Positions 18,228 to 25,942 of a DNA stretch of 64,000 nt are shown in pieces. Numbering within the stretch: position 1 is the first letter of the stretch; the number at the start of each line of letters is the position of its first letter. Origin of the DNA: Murdochiella massiliensis (lineage in GTDB: Bacteria; Bacillota; Clostridia; Tissierellales; Peptoniphilaceae); the NCBI RefSeq assembly GCF_900059565.1, contig NZ_FIZW01000002.1, positions 1,228,501-1,292,500 of the forward strand, given 5' to 3'. The position numbers were made by a program, and so were the translations under genes. The notes under the pieces were generated by a model. It was not told the DNA's origin, made no database searches, and saw only the letters and a program-made list of their open reading frames with translations.

Positions 18228-18533
18228 ATCGAGAAGCTTGTTGAGTTCGGCTAGAGATTAAATATAATAGTCCTGGTTCGGGTAACTACCTATCAGAACC
18301 CAATAGCTGGAAAGACTTCTCATGCTACTACAAGAAATATCGGAAGAAAACGCACTAAGCCGCCATTTCAAGAGATGGCGTGCCTTTAAGAAAGCCTATT
18401 GAAATTCGGCAACTTATAATTCCTTTAAAGAAGAGCTATTCCTTCACGTATTGCTTTATGGAAACGAAATTGATTTTGACTTATGATAAACGAAGACGTT
18501 TAGGTTTAAGAACGAAGTGAAAGAGGTGCAACA
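18228..18533. other. Gene-free stretch at the right border of the accessory region
   Basis: No convincing gene is seen. It includes the truncated edge of the DUF4316-like frame (to about 18257), a small inverted repeat CGCCAT/ATGGCG near 18362, and the ribosome site of the next gene. It probably holds the junction of the decayed element with other sequence, but no flanking direct repeat could be found by eye. Confidence 0.4.
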
Positions 18534-18749
18534 ATGGCAAAAGTGAAACAGGAAGACGACGATCTTGAAGAAGTAACTGACGAAGAATTCGCCGAAATTT
18601 ACGAAGAAGCTATGGCGGAAGCGGATAAAATGATTCAAGAGGTGATGGATCGCCCGTTAACGGCGGAAGAAAAAGCTTTTCTGGATGCCCTGGAAAATGC
18701 TAAAACCCAAGACGAAAAGATTCGACTTCTTAACGATCTTCACGCATAG
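18534..18749 (+). CDS. Small acidic hypothetical protein
   Basis: The 71-residue product is very acidic (MAKVKQEDDDLEEVTDEEFA...) with predicted helices and the end TAEEKAFLDALENAKTQDEK plus nine residues. I do not recognise the family. AGAGGTG seven bases before ATG and a strong terminator 26 bp after the stop mark it as an independent transcription unit. Acidic all-helical proteins of this size include DNA mimics and antitoxins, but nothing here supports a specific function. Confidence 0.6.
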   Translation: MAKVKQEDDDLEEVTDEEFAEIYEEAMAEADKMIQEVMDRPLTAEEKAFLDALENAKTQDEKIRLLNDLHA

Positions 18750-18774
18750 AACGGCGAACAACAGAATACGGAAT

Positions 18775-18800
18775 GAGCACTCTTTTTAGAGTGCTTTTTT
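18775..18800 (+). terminator. Terminator of the small acidic protein gene
   Basis: GAGCACTC pairs with AGAGTGC around a T-rich loop and is followed by T6 at 18795-18800. Confidence 0.8.
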
Positions 18801-18802
18801 CG

Positions 18803-18943
18803 TGCTGAGCAGTTGTTTCCGTGCTACGCTACAATAAATTATAAGACAATGCTCGGATGGGCAGGGGGAGAAACGATGCATCACAAAGGCACACCAATCA
18901 TTGAAACGCCACGTTTAGTTTTAAGACCTTTTACGATGGACGG
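18803..18943 (+). pseudogene. 5' fragment of a GNAT acetyltransferase gene with its leader
   Basis: About 140 bp are a diverged copy of 19861-20003: the leader (TTCCGTGCTACGCTACAATA-like), the ribosome site and the first 22 codons (MHHKGTPIIETPRLVLRPFT). The similarity breaks at GGACGGCGCA (18938-18947), where the sequence switches into an asnA 3' end. The fragment is a partial duplication of the downstream gene and cannot encode an enzyme. Confidence 0.85.
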
Positions 18944-19026
18944 CGCATATCGGCGAAACGCAGGCGAATGTCTGGGACGAAGAAACGATTGCAGAATGTC
19001 AAAAAATGGGTATTCCTCTATTGTAG
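18943..19026 (+). pseudogene. asnA 3'-end remnant
   Basis: The frame ending at TAG 19024-19026 reads AHIGETQANVWDEETIAECQ plus KMGIPLL, matching the last 28 residues of AsnA (AHIGEIQASVWDEETQKACE...) encoded at 4392-4475. The first 46 bp differ at only four positions; the last 36 bp are much more diverged. It is either the displaced 3' end of an asnA gene left by an integrated element, or the tail of a lost second asnA. Confidence 0.88.
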
Positions 19027-19065
19027 GACGATGCCCCTAGAACTCGTGAGCAAAAAGGAGGGCCT

Positions 19066-19641
19066 ATGAAAAAGCGGATTTGGATGGCATGGGGTTGTAT
19101 CTTGTTGCTGGTTCTGACGGCGTGCGGCGCGAATGCATCCCCCACGGAAGAAGCCAAGTCAACTGTCGAAGGATTCTTTCAGGCGTTTGCCAAGATGGAT
19201 GCTAAGGAAATGGCCAAGTTCGTGCCAAAGGAGATGCGCGAAAAGCAGCAGAGCGCCGAAAAGGAAAGTTCAAGTTTGAACATGGACGATCCCAACGTGA
19301 AGAAGCAAGCGGATATGTACAAGTCGGTTTTTGCGAAAGTGCAAGCCGCTTACGTGAGTGGCGAGATCGAGAAAGGAAAGACGGAAGGAACGCTGACCTA
19401 TAAGGTGATAGCCCCCAATATGATGGATCTTGCGTCCAAAATGATGAGCATTATCGGGCCGAATGGTCAGCCCGACTATTCGAAATTAGATCTTTCCACC
19501 GTTAAGACGGACGAAAAATCGCTTGATATCGACGTGAAATGGGAAGATGATCGCTGGGTAATTGCGGATCCGCAGACGCTCTTTATAAAAACCATGGGCG
19601 TTCAGGGCAATGTAACGGATATGATGCCCGCACAACCATAA
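19066..19641 (+). CDS. Putative lipoprotein
   Basis: A lipoprotein signal (KKRIWMAWGCILLLVLTAC) predicts cleavage and lipidation at Cys-20, so the mature 172 residues sit on the outer face of the membrane. The sequence after it (TEEAKSTVEGFFQAFAKMDA) is typical of small extracytoplasmic NTF2-like or DUF4878/DUF5105-type domains, ending in the common WEDDRWVIADPQT motif. Ligand and role are unknown. AAAGGAGG lies upstream of ATG. A 40-bp palindromic terminator follows. It lies between the scarred GNAT/asnA fragment and the intact GNAT gene. Confidence 0.75.
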   Translation: MKKRIWMAWGCILLLVLTACGANASPTEEAKSTVEGFFQAFAKMDAKEMAKFVPKEMREKQQSAEKESSSLNMDDPNVKKQADMYKSVFAKVQAAYVSGEIEKGKTEGTLTYKVIAPNMMDLASKMMSIIGPNGQPDYSKLDLSTVKTDEKSLDIDVKWEDDRWVIADPQTLFIKTMGVQGNVTDMMPAQP

Positions 19642-19734
19642 TCGGCACGGCCCGCGAAAGAAGTTCGTGGAGTAATGCAACGGCACCTTTGTAAACGATG
19701 TGAGATCAAAAACATGAGAGAGTTTTCTGTATGC

Positions 19735-19782
19735 TACCCTATGGATGGCGGGTTAACCCGCCATCCATAGGGTACGTTTTTT
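19735..19782 (+). terminator. Terminator with a 40-bp perfect palindrome
   Basis: Bases 19735-19774 form a perfect palindrome centred on GGTTAACC, followed by CG and T6 (19777-19782). The stem of up to 18-20 bp is unusually long for an intrinsic terminator. It serves the lipoprotein gene and could work for both strands. Confidence 0.85.
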
Positions 19783-19938
19783 CATTGGCATTAACCTTTC
19801 TTTCTTTGTTTGGCGGATACTTTTTATGTACAGGATTCTCTCTCCCAGCTCCGCAGCACCGAGTTATGACAAATAGTTGTTTTCGTGCTACACTACAATA
19901 AATTAGAAAAAATGCTCGAATTGCCAGGAGAAGAAACG

Positions 19939-20502
19939 ATGTACCACAAAGGCACACAAATCATTGAAACGCCACGCTTAATTTTAAGGCCTTTTACGAT
20001 GGATGACGCAGAGGCAATGTTTCGCAATTGGAATGCCGACAAAGAAGTCACGAAGTTTTTGACATGGCAAGCAGTGAAATCGGTGGAAGAAACCAAGGCG
20101 GTTTTACAGTCTTGGGTGACATCCTATGCAGATCCTTCGTTTTACCAATGGGCCATTGAGCTCAAAGAGCTTCAGGAAGGGATCGGCTCTCTTTCGGTTG
20201 TCGGAAAAGAGGAAAGAACCGATACGGTCCATATCGGCTATGCGATTGGAAAAAAGTGGTGGCACAAGGGAATTACGACCGAGGCCTTCCAAGCGATCAT
20301 TCCCTTTTTATTTCAGGAAGTTGGGGCGAATCGCATTGAATCTCAACACGATCCGAATAATCCGCATTCCGGGCAAGTGATGAAAAAGTGCGGATTGACC
20401 TATGAAGGGACGTTACGGCAGGCAGACAGAAATAATCAGGGCATCGTGGACGCGGCTATTTACAGTTTATTGAAAGAAGAATGGGAGCAGAGGAAAAAAT
20501 AA
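19939..20502 (+). CDS. GNAT-family N-acetyltransferase (RimJ/RimL type)
   Basis: The 187-residue protein transfers acetyl from acetyl-CoA to an amine. The RimJ-type start IIETPRLILRPFTMDDAEAM, the HIGYAIGKKWWHKGITTEAF acetyl-CoA region near residues 99-118 and the NPHSGQVMKKCGLTYEGTLR block near 146-165 are family hallmarks. The substrate may be ribosomal protein N termini or small molecules; sequence does not decide. ATG 19939 follows AGGAGA by seven bases; an in-frame upstream extension to 19885 lacks a ribosome site. A truncated copy of its 5' end lies at 18803-18943. Confidence 0.88.
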   Translation: MYHKGTQIIETPRLILRPFTMDDAEAMFRNWNADKEVTKFLTWQAVKSVEETKAVLQSWVTSYADPSFYQWAIELKELQEGIGSLSVVGKEERTDTVHIGYAIGKKWWHKGITTEAFQAIIPFLFQEVGANRIESQHDPNNPHSGQVMKKCGLTYEGTLRQADRNNQGIVDAAIYSLLKEEWEQRKK

Positions 20503-20532
20503 CCATCGCTATTTTCGGGCGACTAACTAAAT

Positions 20533-20640
20533 GTGTTCGAGACTCATGTCGTGGCGGCATTGACGGTGAAGCATTTGGCGCGGAGTAGCGAGAGTATGCA
20601 GGCGCAGGAACAGGAATTCATTAACGTGTTTCATGCGTGA
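20533..20640 (+). pseudogene. Orphan 3' tail of an unidentified gene
   Basis: A 35-codon open end (ending MQAQEQEFINVFHA, TGA 20638-20640) is bounded upstream by an in-frame TAA at 20524. It is followed after 24 bp by a terminator, as if it were the last part of a lost forward gene. No family recognised. Confidence 0.35.
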
Positions 20641-21399
20641 GGAGGAAAAGGAAGAAACAAAAGGAAAGGCGGCCATATGTGGGCCGCCTTTTTGAGGTCT
20701 TCCATGAGGACGTTGACGTAACGGACCGGATCGGCTTCGTAGATAGTGCCCGGATATTGGACGGTATAGGCTTTGCCGTAGGGCTTGTCTGCGGCAGGAG
20801 CATTGATGAGCGAAATCTTGTCGTCCATGTTCCAACCGACGTACTTGTTGAAGAATTCCTGCGGCGTAATGCCTTTGATGCGATGGAATTTCTCGTCTTC
20901 ATCGCGATAGGAGAAGTCGAATTTCGTCGGTACTTCACCCAAGGCTTTGGTCAGAATGTTATAAATTTCATAGAGCATGTCATCCTTTTCGGCACGAAGA
21001 GCCTTCTCTTTTTTTGCCTTCTTTGTATTGCTGACGAATACGTCAAGCATCTTCACGCAGTCGCGTGGTCATGATGGCATCGAGCGTGCGGGAATTCGAG
21101 GAATGGAAGGTTTCCGGCATGACGCTCTTGGGCACCGCGCCGTATTTTTTCAATATTGCCATCACCGAAACGCGTGCTACGTTCAAAGACGCGAACATCC
21201 AGCAGCGACCGCTGCTCTTTTGGTTTGTGATATCGCCGCGTTTGGTTTCATCCGAAAACACGAAGTTGTGCTTTCTCAATACATTATTATTGAAGGAAGC
21301 TTTCTCAAAGCCCACCGAAGCAATGGCGTTTTTTACCCCTTGCGATTGCTTGTCTTCGGCAAAGCGCTTCGAAAATTTATCCAGTAATTTCTTATCCAT
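20631..21399 (-). pseudogene. pepC: Aminopeptidase C (bleomycin-hydrolase family), broken
   Basis: The N-terminal frame (21399 down to 21043) begins MDKKLLDKFSKRF and contains the catalytic-cysteine block QKSSGRCWMFASLN. About 75 residues are missing after it: LN is joined to VARVSVMAILKKYGAVPKSV. The frame then shifts and a second frame (to 20631) carries later PepC sequence (EVPTKFDFSYRDEDEKFHRI and ITPQEFFNKYVGWNMDD) until VNVLMEDLKKAA, after which the reading runs into the terminator hairpin. The C-terminal third, with the active-site His and Asn, is absent. AAAGGAGG still precedes the ATG. Three separate lesions make this a dead gene. Confidence 0.88.
20665..20693. terminator. Bidirectional terminator
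   Basis: AAAGGCGGCC (20665-20674) pairs with GGGCCGCCTTT (20681-20691) around a 6-nt loop; T-runs exist on both sides. It now lies inside the readthrough tail of the pepC remnant. Confidence 0.75.
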
Positions 21400-21651
21400 T
21401 TGTACCTCCTTTATTTATCCTTCGTGAGTCATTCTGGACGAACAAGGAGGAAAGAACAAGACAACGCTTTGCGTTTACGCTTCTTCCGGCATATCGCTTG
21501 GAATGAGTCGCACAGAGTGGGTTTTTAATATGACAACAGTGTTTAAATTTTGGGACGCCTTGAGAAAAAATGCGGAGACAATAAGGGAAGGAGTGTTTTT
21601 CACTATGAGGGATGAGGAATGAAACTGTAACATCGCAATAGGAAGGTGAAT

Positions 21652-22488
21652 ATGGATTATTTGGAGATCGTTTTGCGCAGGACATTATTGAAGTATAAGA
21701 AAGCATGGAGTGAGCTGAAAAAAAGAGAATCGGCACTTTCTCGCACATCGATAAAGGGAAGACTGGTTATTTCAAAATCGCACAATCGCTATCAATTTTA
21801 TTGGATAACTCGCAGCGATGAGGACGATACGGGCAAACAAGAAATCGTAAAACGTTACTTGGGAAGAGATAAAAACGAAACGGTGCGCATATTGGCGCAA
21901 AAAAGTTATGATATGGCAGCGCGTCGATTGCTCAGCAAAAGAATCCCACAATTGGAGGGGCTATTAAGAGACTATCAGTCAGGGGAATTAGATCTTCTCT
22001 ACGAAATTTTACATCCCATGCGTAAGCGATCTGTGCAACCGTTGCTGCCAACGAATCAGCAACGAATGGATCAATGGAAAAATCAGGCCTTCCAACCGAA
22101 ATCGACTCGCAATGTGCGTGAAAATCTTTATACCAATAAAAATGAAAAAGTGCGTTCCAAGTCGGAGAAGATCTTAGCAGATCTTTTTACTGCAAGGGGG
22201 ATTGCGTATAAATATGAATGTTCCCTATATCTGCAAAATGGGATCTGCATCCATCCGGACTTTACGTTTTATCATCCGGAACGGCAAATTGAAATGTATT
22301 GGGAGCATTTCGGCATGATGGATGTTCCGGAGTATGCGAACAATGCGCTTCGCAGAATTGCACTCTATGAATCTGCGAATATTCATCCGGGCGATCGGTT
22401 GATCATGACTTTCGAGAGCTCGGAATGCACCTTGGATTTGCGCATTGCCGAAGAGCGCATTCAGCGATATTTATGGAACGGCCATTAG
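21652..22488 (+). CDS. Hypothetical protein with a possible PD-(D/E)XK nuclease core
   Basis: The 278-residue product has a basic, helical N-terminal half (RRTLLKYKKAWSELKKRESA) and a C-terminal half with a conserved-looking block: NEKVRSKSEKILADLF, then GICIHPDFTFYHP and QIEMYWEHFGMMD. The spacing E...HPDF...E-x-Y-W-E-H resembles PD-(D/E)XK nucleases (Asp in HPDF, Glu in IEMYWEH). The substrate is unknown. ATG 21652 has AGGAAGG five bases upstream; an in-frame GTG at 21646 overlaps it. It stands alone between the pepC remnant and the 53-bp repeat array. Confidence 0.65.
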   Translation: MDYLEIVLRRTLLKYKKAWSELKKRESALSRTSIKGRLVISKSHNRYQFYWITRSDEDDTGKQEIVKRYLGRDKNETVRILAQKSYDMAARRLLSKRIPQLEGLLRDYQSGELDLLYEILHPMRKRSVQPLLPTNQQRMDQWKNQAFQPKSTRNVRENLYTNKNEKVRSKSEKILADLFTARGIAYKYECSLYLQNGICIHPDFTFYHPERQIEMYWEHFGMMDVPEYANNALRRIALYESANIHPGDRLIMTFESSECTLDLRIAEERIQRYLWNGH

Positions 22489-22614
22489 TGAGGAAAGAAG
22501 CGGGGTCAATGCTATTACCGTATAAAATGAGGTTGAGCCAAGAGGCTAAATGTAGCCGCTTCGCGTCGGGTTATGACCTTTCGTGTGCTCCCAGGCAAAG
22601 GGTTGGGGGTCGCA

Positions 22615-23026
22615 ATTACGGGTCAAAATGGCGAAATGGGGAAATGATCCGTAAGCCCGTATGGAAAATTACGGACCAAAATCGTGAAATGGCAGAATGA
22701 CCCGTAAAACCGTCGCCGCAATTACGGACCAAAATTACGAAGTGGGGAAATGACCCGTAAAGGGGTCGTCGTAATTACGGGTCGAAATCGCAAAGCGTAG
22801 AAATGACCCGTAAAGCCATCACCGCAATTACGGGTCAAAATGGCGAAGTGAAGAAGTGACCCGTAAATGGCTCGCCGCAATTACGGACCGAAATCGAGAA
22901 GTGGCGAAATGACCCGTAAAACCGTCGCCGCAATTACGGATCAAAATGGCAGAGTGGAGAAGTGACCCGTAAATGGCTCGCCGCAATTACGAGCCAAAAC
23001 CGAGAGGCGACAAAATGATCCGTAAT
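22615..23026. repeat. 53-bp-period palindromic repeat array B (8 units)
   Basis: Units start with ATTACG(G/A) at 22615, 22668, 22721, 22774, 22827, 22880, 22933 and 22986: exactly 53 bp each time. Every unit is a 41-bp imperfect palindrome with arms ATTACGGGTC and GACCCGTAA and a 12-bp spacer; spacers alternate between two types, AAATGGCTCGCCGC-like and AAAACCGTCGCCGC-like. Paired changes occur in some arms. It is the same family as 3096-3348. No cas gene or reading frame accompanies it. Confidence 0.95.
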
Positions 23027-23083
23027 TTGCCCGCAGGAGCCTATAAGGAATCGGCCTGCGGCCGGTGTTTAGTAAAGAAGGAA

Positions 23084-23102
23084 GGCGGCCCAGCGGGCCG
23101 CC
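23084..23102. repeat. GC-rich hairpin between array B and tRNA-Ser
   Basis: GGCGGCCC and GGGCCGCC (8 bp perfect) enclose a 3-nt loop. A similar hairpin (GGCGGCCCGGCGGACCGCC) stands beside array A at 3044-3062. No T-run follows directly here. Confidence 0.6.
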
Positions 23103-23249
23103 GACACTCTGCCCAGCAGGCCGTCGACCGCCTTTATAACCTTTGCTCAGCGGCCTGCCGACCGTTATTACACGAGCGGTTCGGATGGCACTTTGCATTT
23201 GACAGCCGCGCGCATTCTGTTATAATTCTATGGTAACGCGTTTTCGCGT

Positions 23250-23336
23250 GGAGAGCTGTCCGAGTGGCCGAAGGAGCATGATTGGAAATCATGTATACGG
23301 ATTCCCGTATCGAGGGTTCGAATCCCTCGCTCTCCG
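23250..23336 (+). tRNA. tRNA-Ser (anticodon GGA)
   Basis: Acceptor arms GGAGAGC and GCTCTCC pair over 7 bp; the D-arm, the anticodon stem CATGA/TCATG with loop TTGGAAA (anticodon GGA, reading UCC/UCU), a long class II variable arm (TACGGATTCCCGTA) and the T-arm GAGGGTTCGAATCCCTC are all present. CCA is not encoded and must be added. The SRP RNA gene begins at once downstream, so the two probably share a transcript. Confidence 0.95.
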
Positions 23337-23607
23337 TTGCACTATATGGGGAGTTAGCGGTGCCCTGTACCTGCAATCCGCTTTAGCAGGGTAGAATTCC
23401 CGGCCCCGGGGCAGAAGGTGAATCGCAGGTGTCGGTTGACCGTGCTGACGCCATGGTCTTGCACAATGAAGGCGCATGAACCATGTCAGGTCCGGAAGGA
23501 AGCAGCATTAAGTGTTTCTCTTCATGTGTTGCGAGGCAGCCATGGTTGAGCGGAAGACCGGCGTGCCGGATTTGTTGCCTGCCACAAAGCCGGGTGTGCG
23601 CACTTAT
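23337..23607 (+). ncRNA. ffs: Signal recognition particle RNA (long, Bacillus-type)
   Basis: The domain IV core GTCAGGTCCGGAAGGAAGCA at 23483-23502 is the hallmark that binds Ffh. Upstream lies CCCTGTACCTGCAATCCGCT with GCAGGGTAGAATTCCC, typical of the Alu-like domain in Firmicute scRNA of about 265-270 nt. The ends (GTTGCAC near 23336-23342 and GTGCGCAC near 23596-23603) can pair. The RNA targets membrane and secreted proteins to SecYEG. Exact termini are estimated from pairing and the terminator. Confidence 0.93.
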
Positions 23608-23610
23608 CAA

Positions 23611-23633
23611 GAAGCCGAAAGGCTTCTTTTTTT
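23611..23633 (+). terminator. Terminator of the SRP RNA gene
   Basis: GAAGCC/GGCTTC with a GAAA tetraloop is followed by T7. Confidence 0.9.
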
Positions 23634-23760
23634 GTGCCTGGAAGTCGTTAGCAAAGACAAAGCATGTGCCTGGCATTCGTCAGCAAAGACAAAGCATGTG
23701 CCTGGCATTCGTCAGCAAAGACAAAGCACGTGCCGGGCATTCATCAGCATATAAAAAGCA
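23633..23760. repeat. 32-bp tandem repeat, four units
   Basis: Units at 23633, 23665, 23697 and 23729. Units 2 and 3 are identical (TGTGCCTGGCATTCGTCAGC then AAAGACAAAGCA); unit 1 has a few changes and unit 4 is diverged at its end. The array fills the gap between the SRP terminator and the pyr operon terminator and carries no clear gene. Confidence 0.9.
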
Positions 23761-23781
23761 CCCTGCTTTTCAGAAGGGTGC
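23752..23781 (-). terminator. Terminator of the pyr operon
   Basis: On the minus strand GCACCCT and AGGGTGC pair around a 10-nt loop and run into TTTTTAT. It ends the pyrCKDFEBI transcript 26 bp after pyrI. Confidence 0.8.
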
Positions 23782-23806
23782 CTTTGCTTCCAAACAGTGG
23801 CAAACG

Positions 23807-24235
23807 CTACATCTCGTCCGGCTTGCCGATCGTTTCGCAATAGATGCAACGATAGGTTTTCGTTTCCGGATCGGTCAGGCGGAAGACATGATCCAGCTCC
23901 TGCTCGATGGACGTAATGCAGCGCGGATTGTGGCAATGCAAAATATTGGTGATGGTTTCCGGCAGTTTCGGATGCTTCTTCTCGACAATTTCGCCGTTGT
24001 GGACGATATTGACCGTGATGTGCGGATCAAAATAGCCGAGAAGGTCGAAATCGAGGTCGATGTGTTCGGCCACTTTTAGAATATCCTTTTGGCCGCGCTT
24101 GGAGCTGACGGCATTTTCGATGAGCGCAATCTGCGAGTTGAGCTTATCGAGGCCTAAGTAGTGATAGAGTACCATGCCTTTACCGACGGGAATGTGGTCA
24201 ATGACAATGCCTTCGTGTAAATCGCCTAAAATCAT
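23807..24235 (-). CDS. pyrI: Aspartate carbamoyltransferase regulatory subunit
   Basis: The 142-residue protein binds nucleotide effectors and assembles with PyrB. The N-terminal allosteric domain ([20 protein letters not shown]) is followed by the zinc domain with CHNPRC and CIYC, the four expected cysteines. It starts inside the pyrB stop (4-bp ATGA-type overlap) and is the last gene of the operon. Its presence implies an enteric-type, allosterically controlled carbamoyltransferase rather than the stand-alone Bacillus type. Confidence 0.95.
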   Translation of the reverse strand: MILGDLHEGIVIDHIPVGKGMVLYHYLGLDKLNSQIALIENAVSSKRGQKDILKVAEHIDLDFDLLGYFDPHITVNIVHNGEIVEKKHPKLPETITNILHCHNPRCITSIEQELDHVFRLTDPETKTYRCIYCETIGKPDEM

Positions 24236-25155
24236 GCTGTTACCCCCAATAATTTCATGATGAGTGCCATACGGATAAAGCGGCCGTTTTTCACCTGACG
24301 GAAATACGCGGCGCGCGGATCGCTGTCCACCTTGACGGAAATCTCATTCACACGCGGCAGCGGGTGCAGCACGCGCATCGTCGGCTTCGCCGTCGCCAGA
24401 CGTTCCGGCGTAAGAATATAGGTATCTTTCAGGCGGATATAATCCGCTTCGTTGAAGAACCGTTCGCGCTGAACGCGAGTCATATATAGAATGTCCAATT
24501 CCGGCATGGCGTCGCTGAGTTTGCGCATTTCTTTGAACGGAATGCCTTGTTTTTCCAAAATTTCCGTGCGCACGTGTTCCGGAATGACCAGCTCTTCCGG
24601 CGAAATCAACACAAAGCGGACGTTGGGGTAGCGGCTCATGGCCGCGATGAGGGAATGGACGGTGCGGCCGAATTTGAGGTCTCCGCAGCAGCCGACGACC
24701 ATGTTGTCGAGACGACCCATTTCGCGGTGAATGGTTAACAGATCGGTTAACGTCTGCGTCGGATGATTGTGGCCGCCGTCACCCGCATTGATGACCGGAA
24801 TATCTACGGCACGCGAGGCGACAAACGGCGCGCCTTCCTTGGGATGACGCATGGCGATGATATCGGCAAAGCATTCTACGGTGCGTGCCGTATCCGCAAC
24901 ACTTTCGCCCTTGGCAACGGAGCTGGATGTGGCTTCGGAGAACCCGATCACATCGCCGCCCAGCGCGAGCATCGCCGACTCGAAACTTAATCGGGTACGG
25001 GTTGAGGGTTCATAGAATAGGGAGCCGAGCACGCGGTGTTTGCACACTTCCTGGAAGCGCACGGGATCGGCGATAATTTCCTCCGCCACCGCGATGAGCT
25101 GGTCAATCTCTTCGGTGGTGAGATCTTGGATGTCAATCAAATCCTTCATCGGCAT
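24232..25155 (-). CDS. pyrB: Aspartate carbamoyltransferase catalytic subunit
   Basis: It joins carbamoyl phosphate and aspartate, the committed step of pyrimidine synthesis. The 307-residue product has the carbamoyl-phosphate motif [14 protein letters not shown] near residue 50, [10 protein letters not shown] near 131 and [12 protein letters not shown] near 260, all catalytic blocks of the family. The AAGGAGGAG that ends pyrE doubles as the ribosome site, with ATG at 25155 one base after the pyrE stop codon; a longer frame to 25203 would overlap pyrE without a ribosome site. Confidence 0.96.
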   Translation of the reverse strand: MPMKDLIDIQDLTTEEIDQLIAVAEEIIADPVRFQEVCKHRVLGSLFYEPSTRTRLSFESAMLALGGDVIGFSEATSSSVAKGESVADTARTVECFADIIAMRHPKEGAPFVASRAVDIPVINAGDGGHNHPTQTLTDLLTIHREMGRLDNMVVGCCGDLKFGRTVHSLIAAMSRYPNVRFVLISPEELVIPEHVRTEILEKQGIPFKEMRKLSDAMPELDILYMTRVQRERFFNEADYIRLKDTYILTPERLATAKPTMRVLHPLPRVNEISVKVDSDPRAAYFRQVKNGRFIRMALIMKLLGVTA

Positions 25156-25156
25156 T

Positions 25157-25825
25157 TCACTCCTCCTTCTGGTTTCGGGCGATGCCCGCCATCCACGATT
25201 CATCCGCGGGATGATCGCGAAATTGTTTCAACTGGGGAACCTGTTCGGCCGGAAGCCGTCCGGTGTGAACGGCAACATCCAAGATGGTGTCAAAATCGGT
25301 CAAACTTTCTATCGCGATTCCTTCCGCGGAAAGGGCATCGCGACTTTTTTGCATGCCATAGGTAAAGATGCAGACAATGCCCAGCACTGCCGCGCCGGCA
25401 TCCTGCAAAGCGTGAACGACGTCTAATACGCTGCCGCCGGTGGAAATGAGATCTTCAATGACCACGACGCGTTCACCGGCCGTCAACTTTCCTTCAATAC
25501 GGTTTTCGCGTCCATGGGATTTATTGCCGCTACGGACATAGCCCATGGGCAACCCCAGCAACGCGGCGGCCAGGGCCGCATGAGCGATGCCGGCGGTCGC
25601 CGTTCCCATGAGCATCTGCGCTTCGGGAAAGCGGCGCTTTACGGTATCGGCGATGGCCTGCTCCACCTGTTCACGCACGGTTGGTGCAGATAAAATCAGG
25701 CGGTTATCCGTATAGATGGGACTGTGGATGCCGCTTGCCCAGGTGAAGGGCAGTTCGGGGCGCAGAAAAACGGCACCGATGTCCAGTAAATCGCGAGCGA
25801 TCGCTTCTCGTTGATTTCCTTCCAT
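25157..25825 (-). CDS. pyrE: Orotate phosphoribosyltransferase
   Basis: It makes orotidine 5'-phosphate from orotate and PRPP. The 222-residue product has the PRPP loop [17 protein letters not shown] near residues 120-136, and [13 protein letters not shown] near 100, the flexible loop of the active site. AAGGAAGGAG precedes ATG. The gap of 117 bp to pyrF is the largest in the operon and contains a tandem copy of TTTGCTGCAAGTAGCG; I see no promoter or attenuator there. Confidence 0.95.
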   Translation of the reverse strand: MEGNQREAIARDLLDIGAVFLRPELPFTWASGIHSPIYTDNRLILSAPTVREQVEQAIADTVKRRFPEAQMLMGTATAGIAHAALAAALLGLPMGYVRSGNKSHGRENRIEGKLTAGERVVVIEDLISTGGSVLDVVHALQDAGAAVLGIVCIFTYGMQKSRDALSAEGIAIESLTDFDTILDVAVHTGRLPAEQVPQLKQFRDHPADESWMAGIARNQKEE

Positions 25826-25942
25826 GGTTTCTCCTTCCTTTTCTTTCGATCTGCTATGCTTTCGGAGTTCGTCTCGATCGAAAGTACATTCGATCTTTGT
25901 TTTGCTGCAAGTAGCGTTTGCTGCAAGTAGCGAAACCGGCGT

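Noticed and set aside
18813..19040. 75-codon frame starting near the GNAT copy
   Set aside because: It is a chimera of a GNAT 5' fragment read in frame and an asnA fragment read out of frame, so not a gene.
22615..23026. CRISPR array
   Set aside because: Regular spacing looks CRISPR-like, but the conserved parts are variable palindrome arms, the spacers are only 12 bp and recur in two types, and no cas gene is present.
23483..24079. 198-codon forward frame
   Set aside because: It runs through the SRP RNA, the tandem repeats and antisense pyrI; non-coding.
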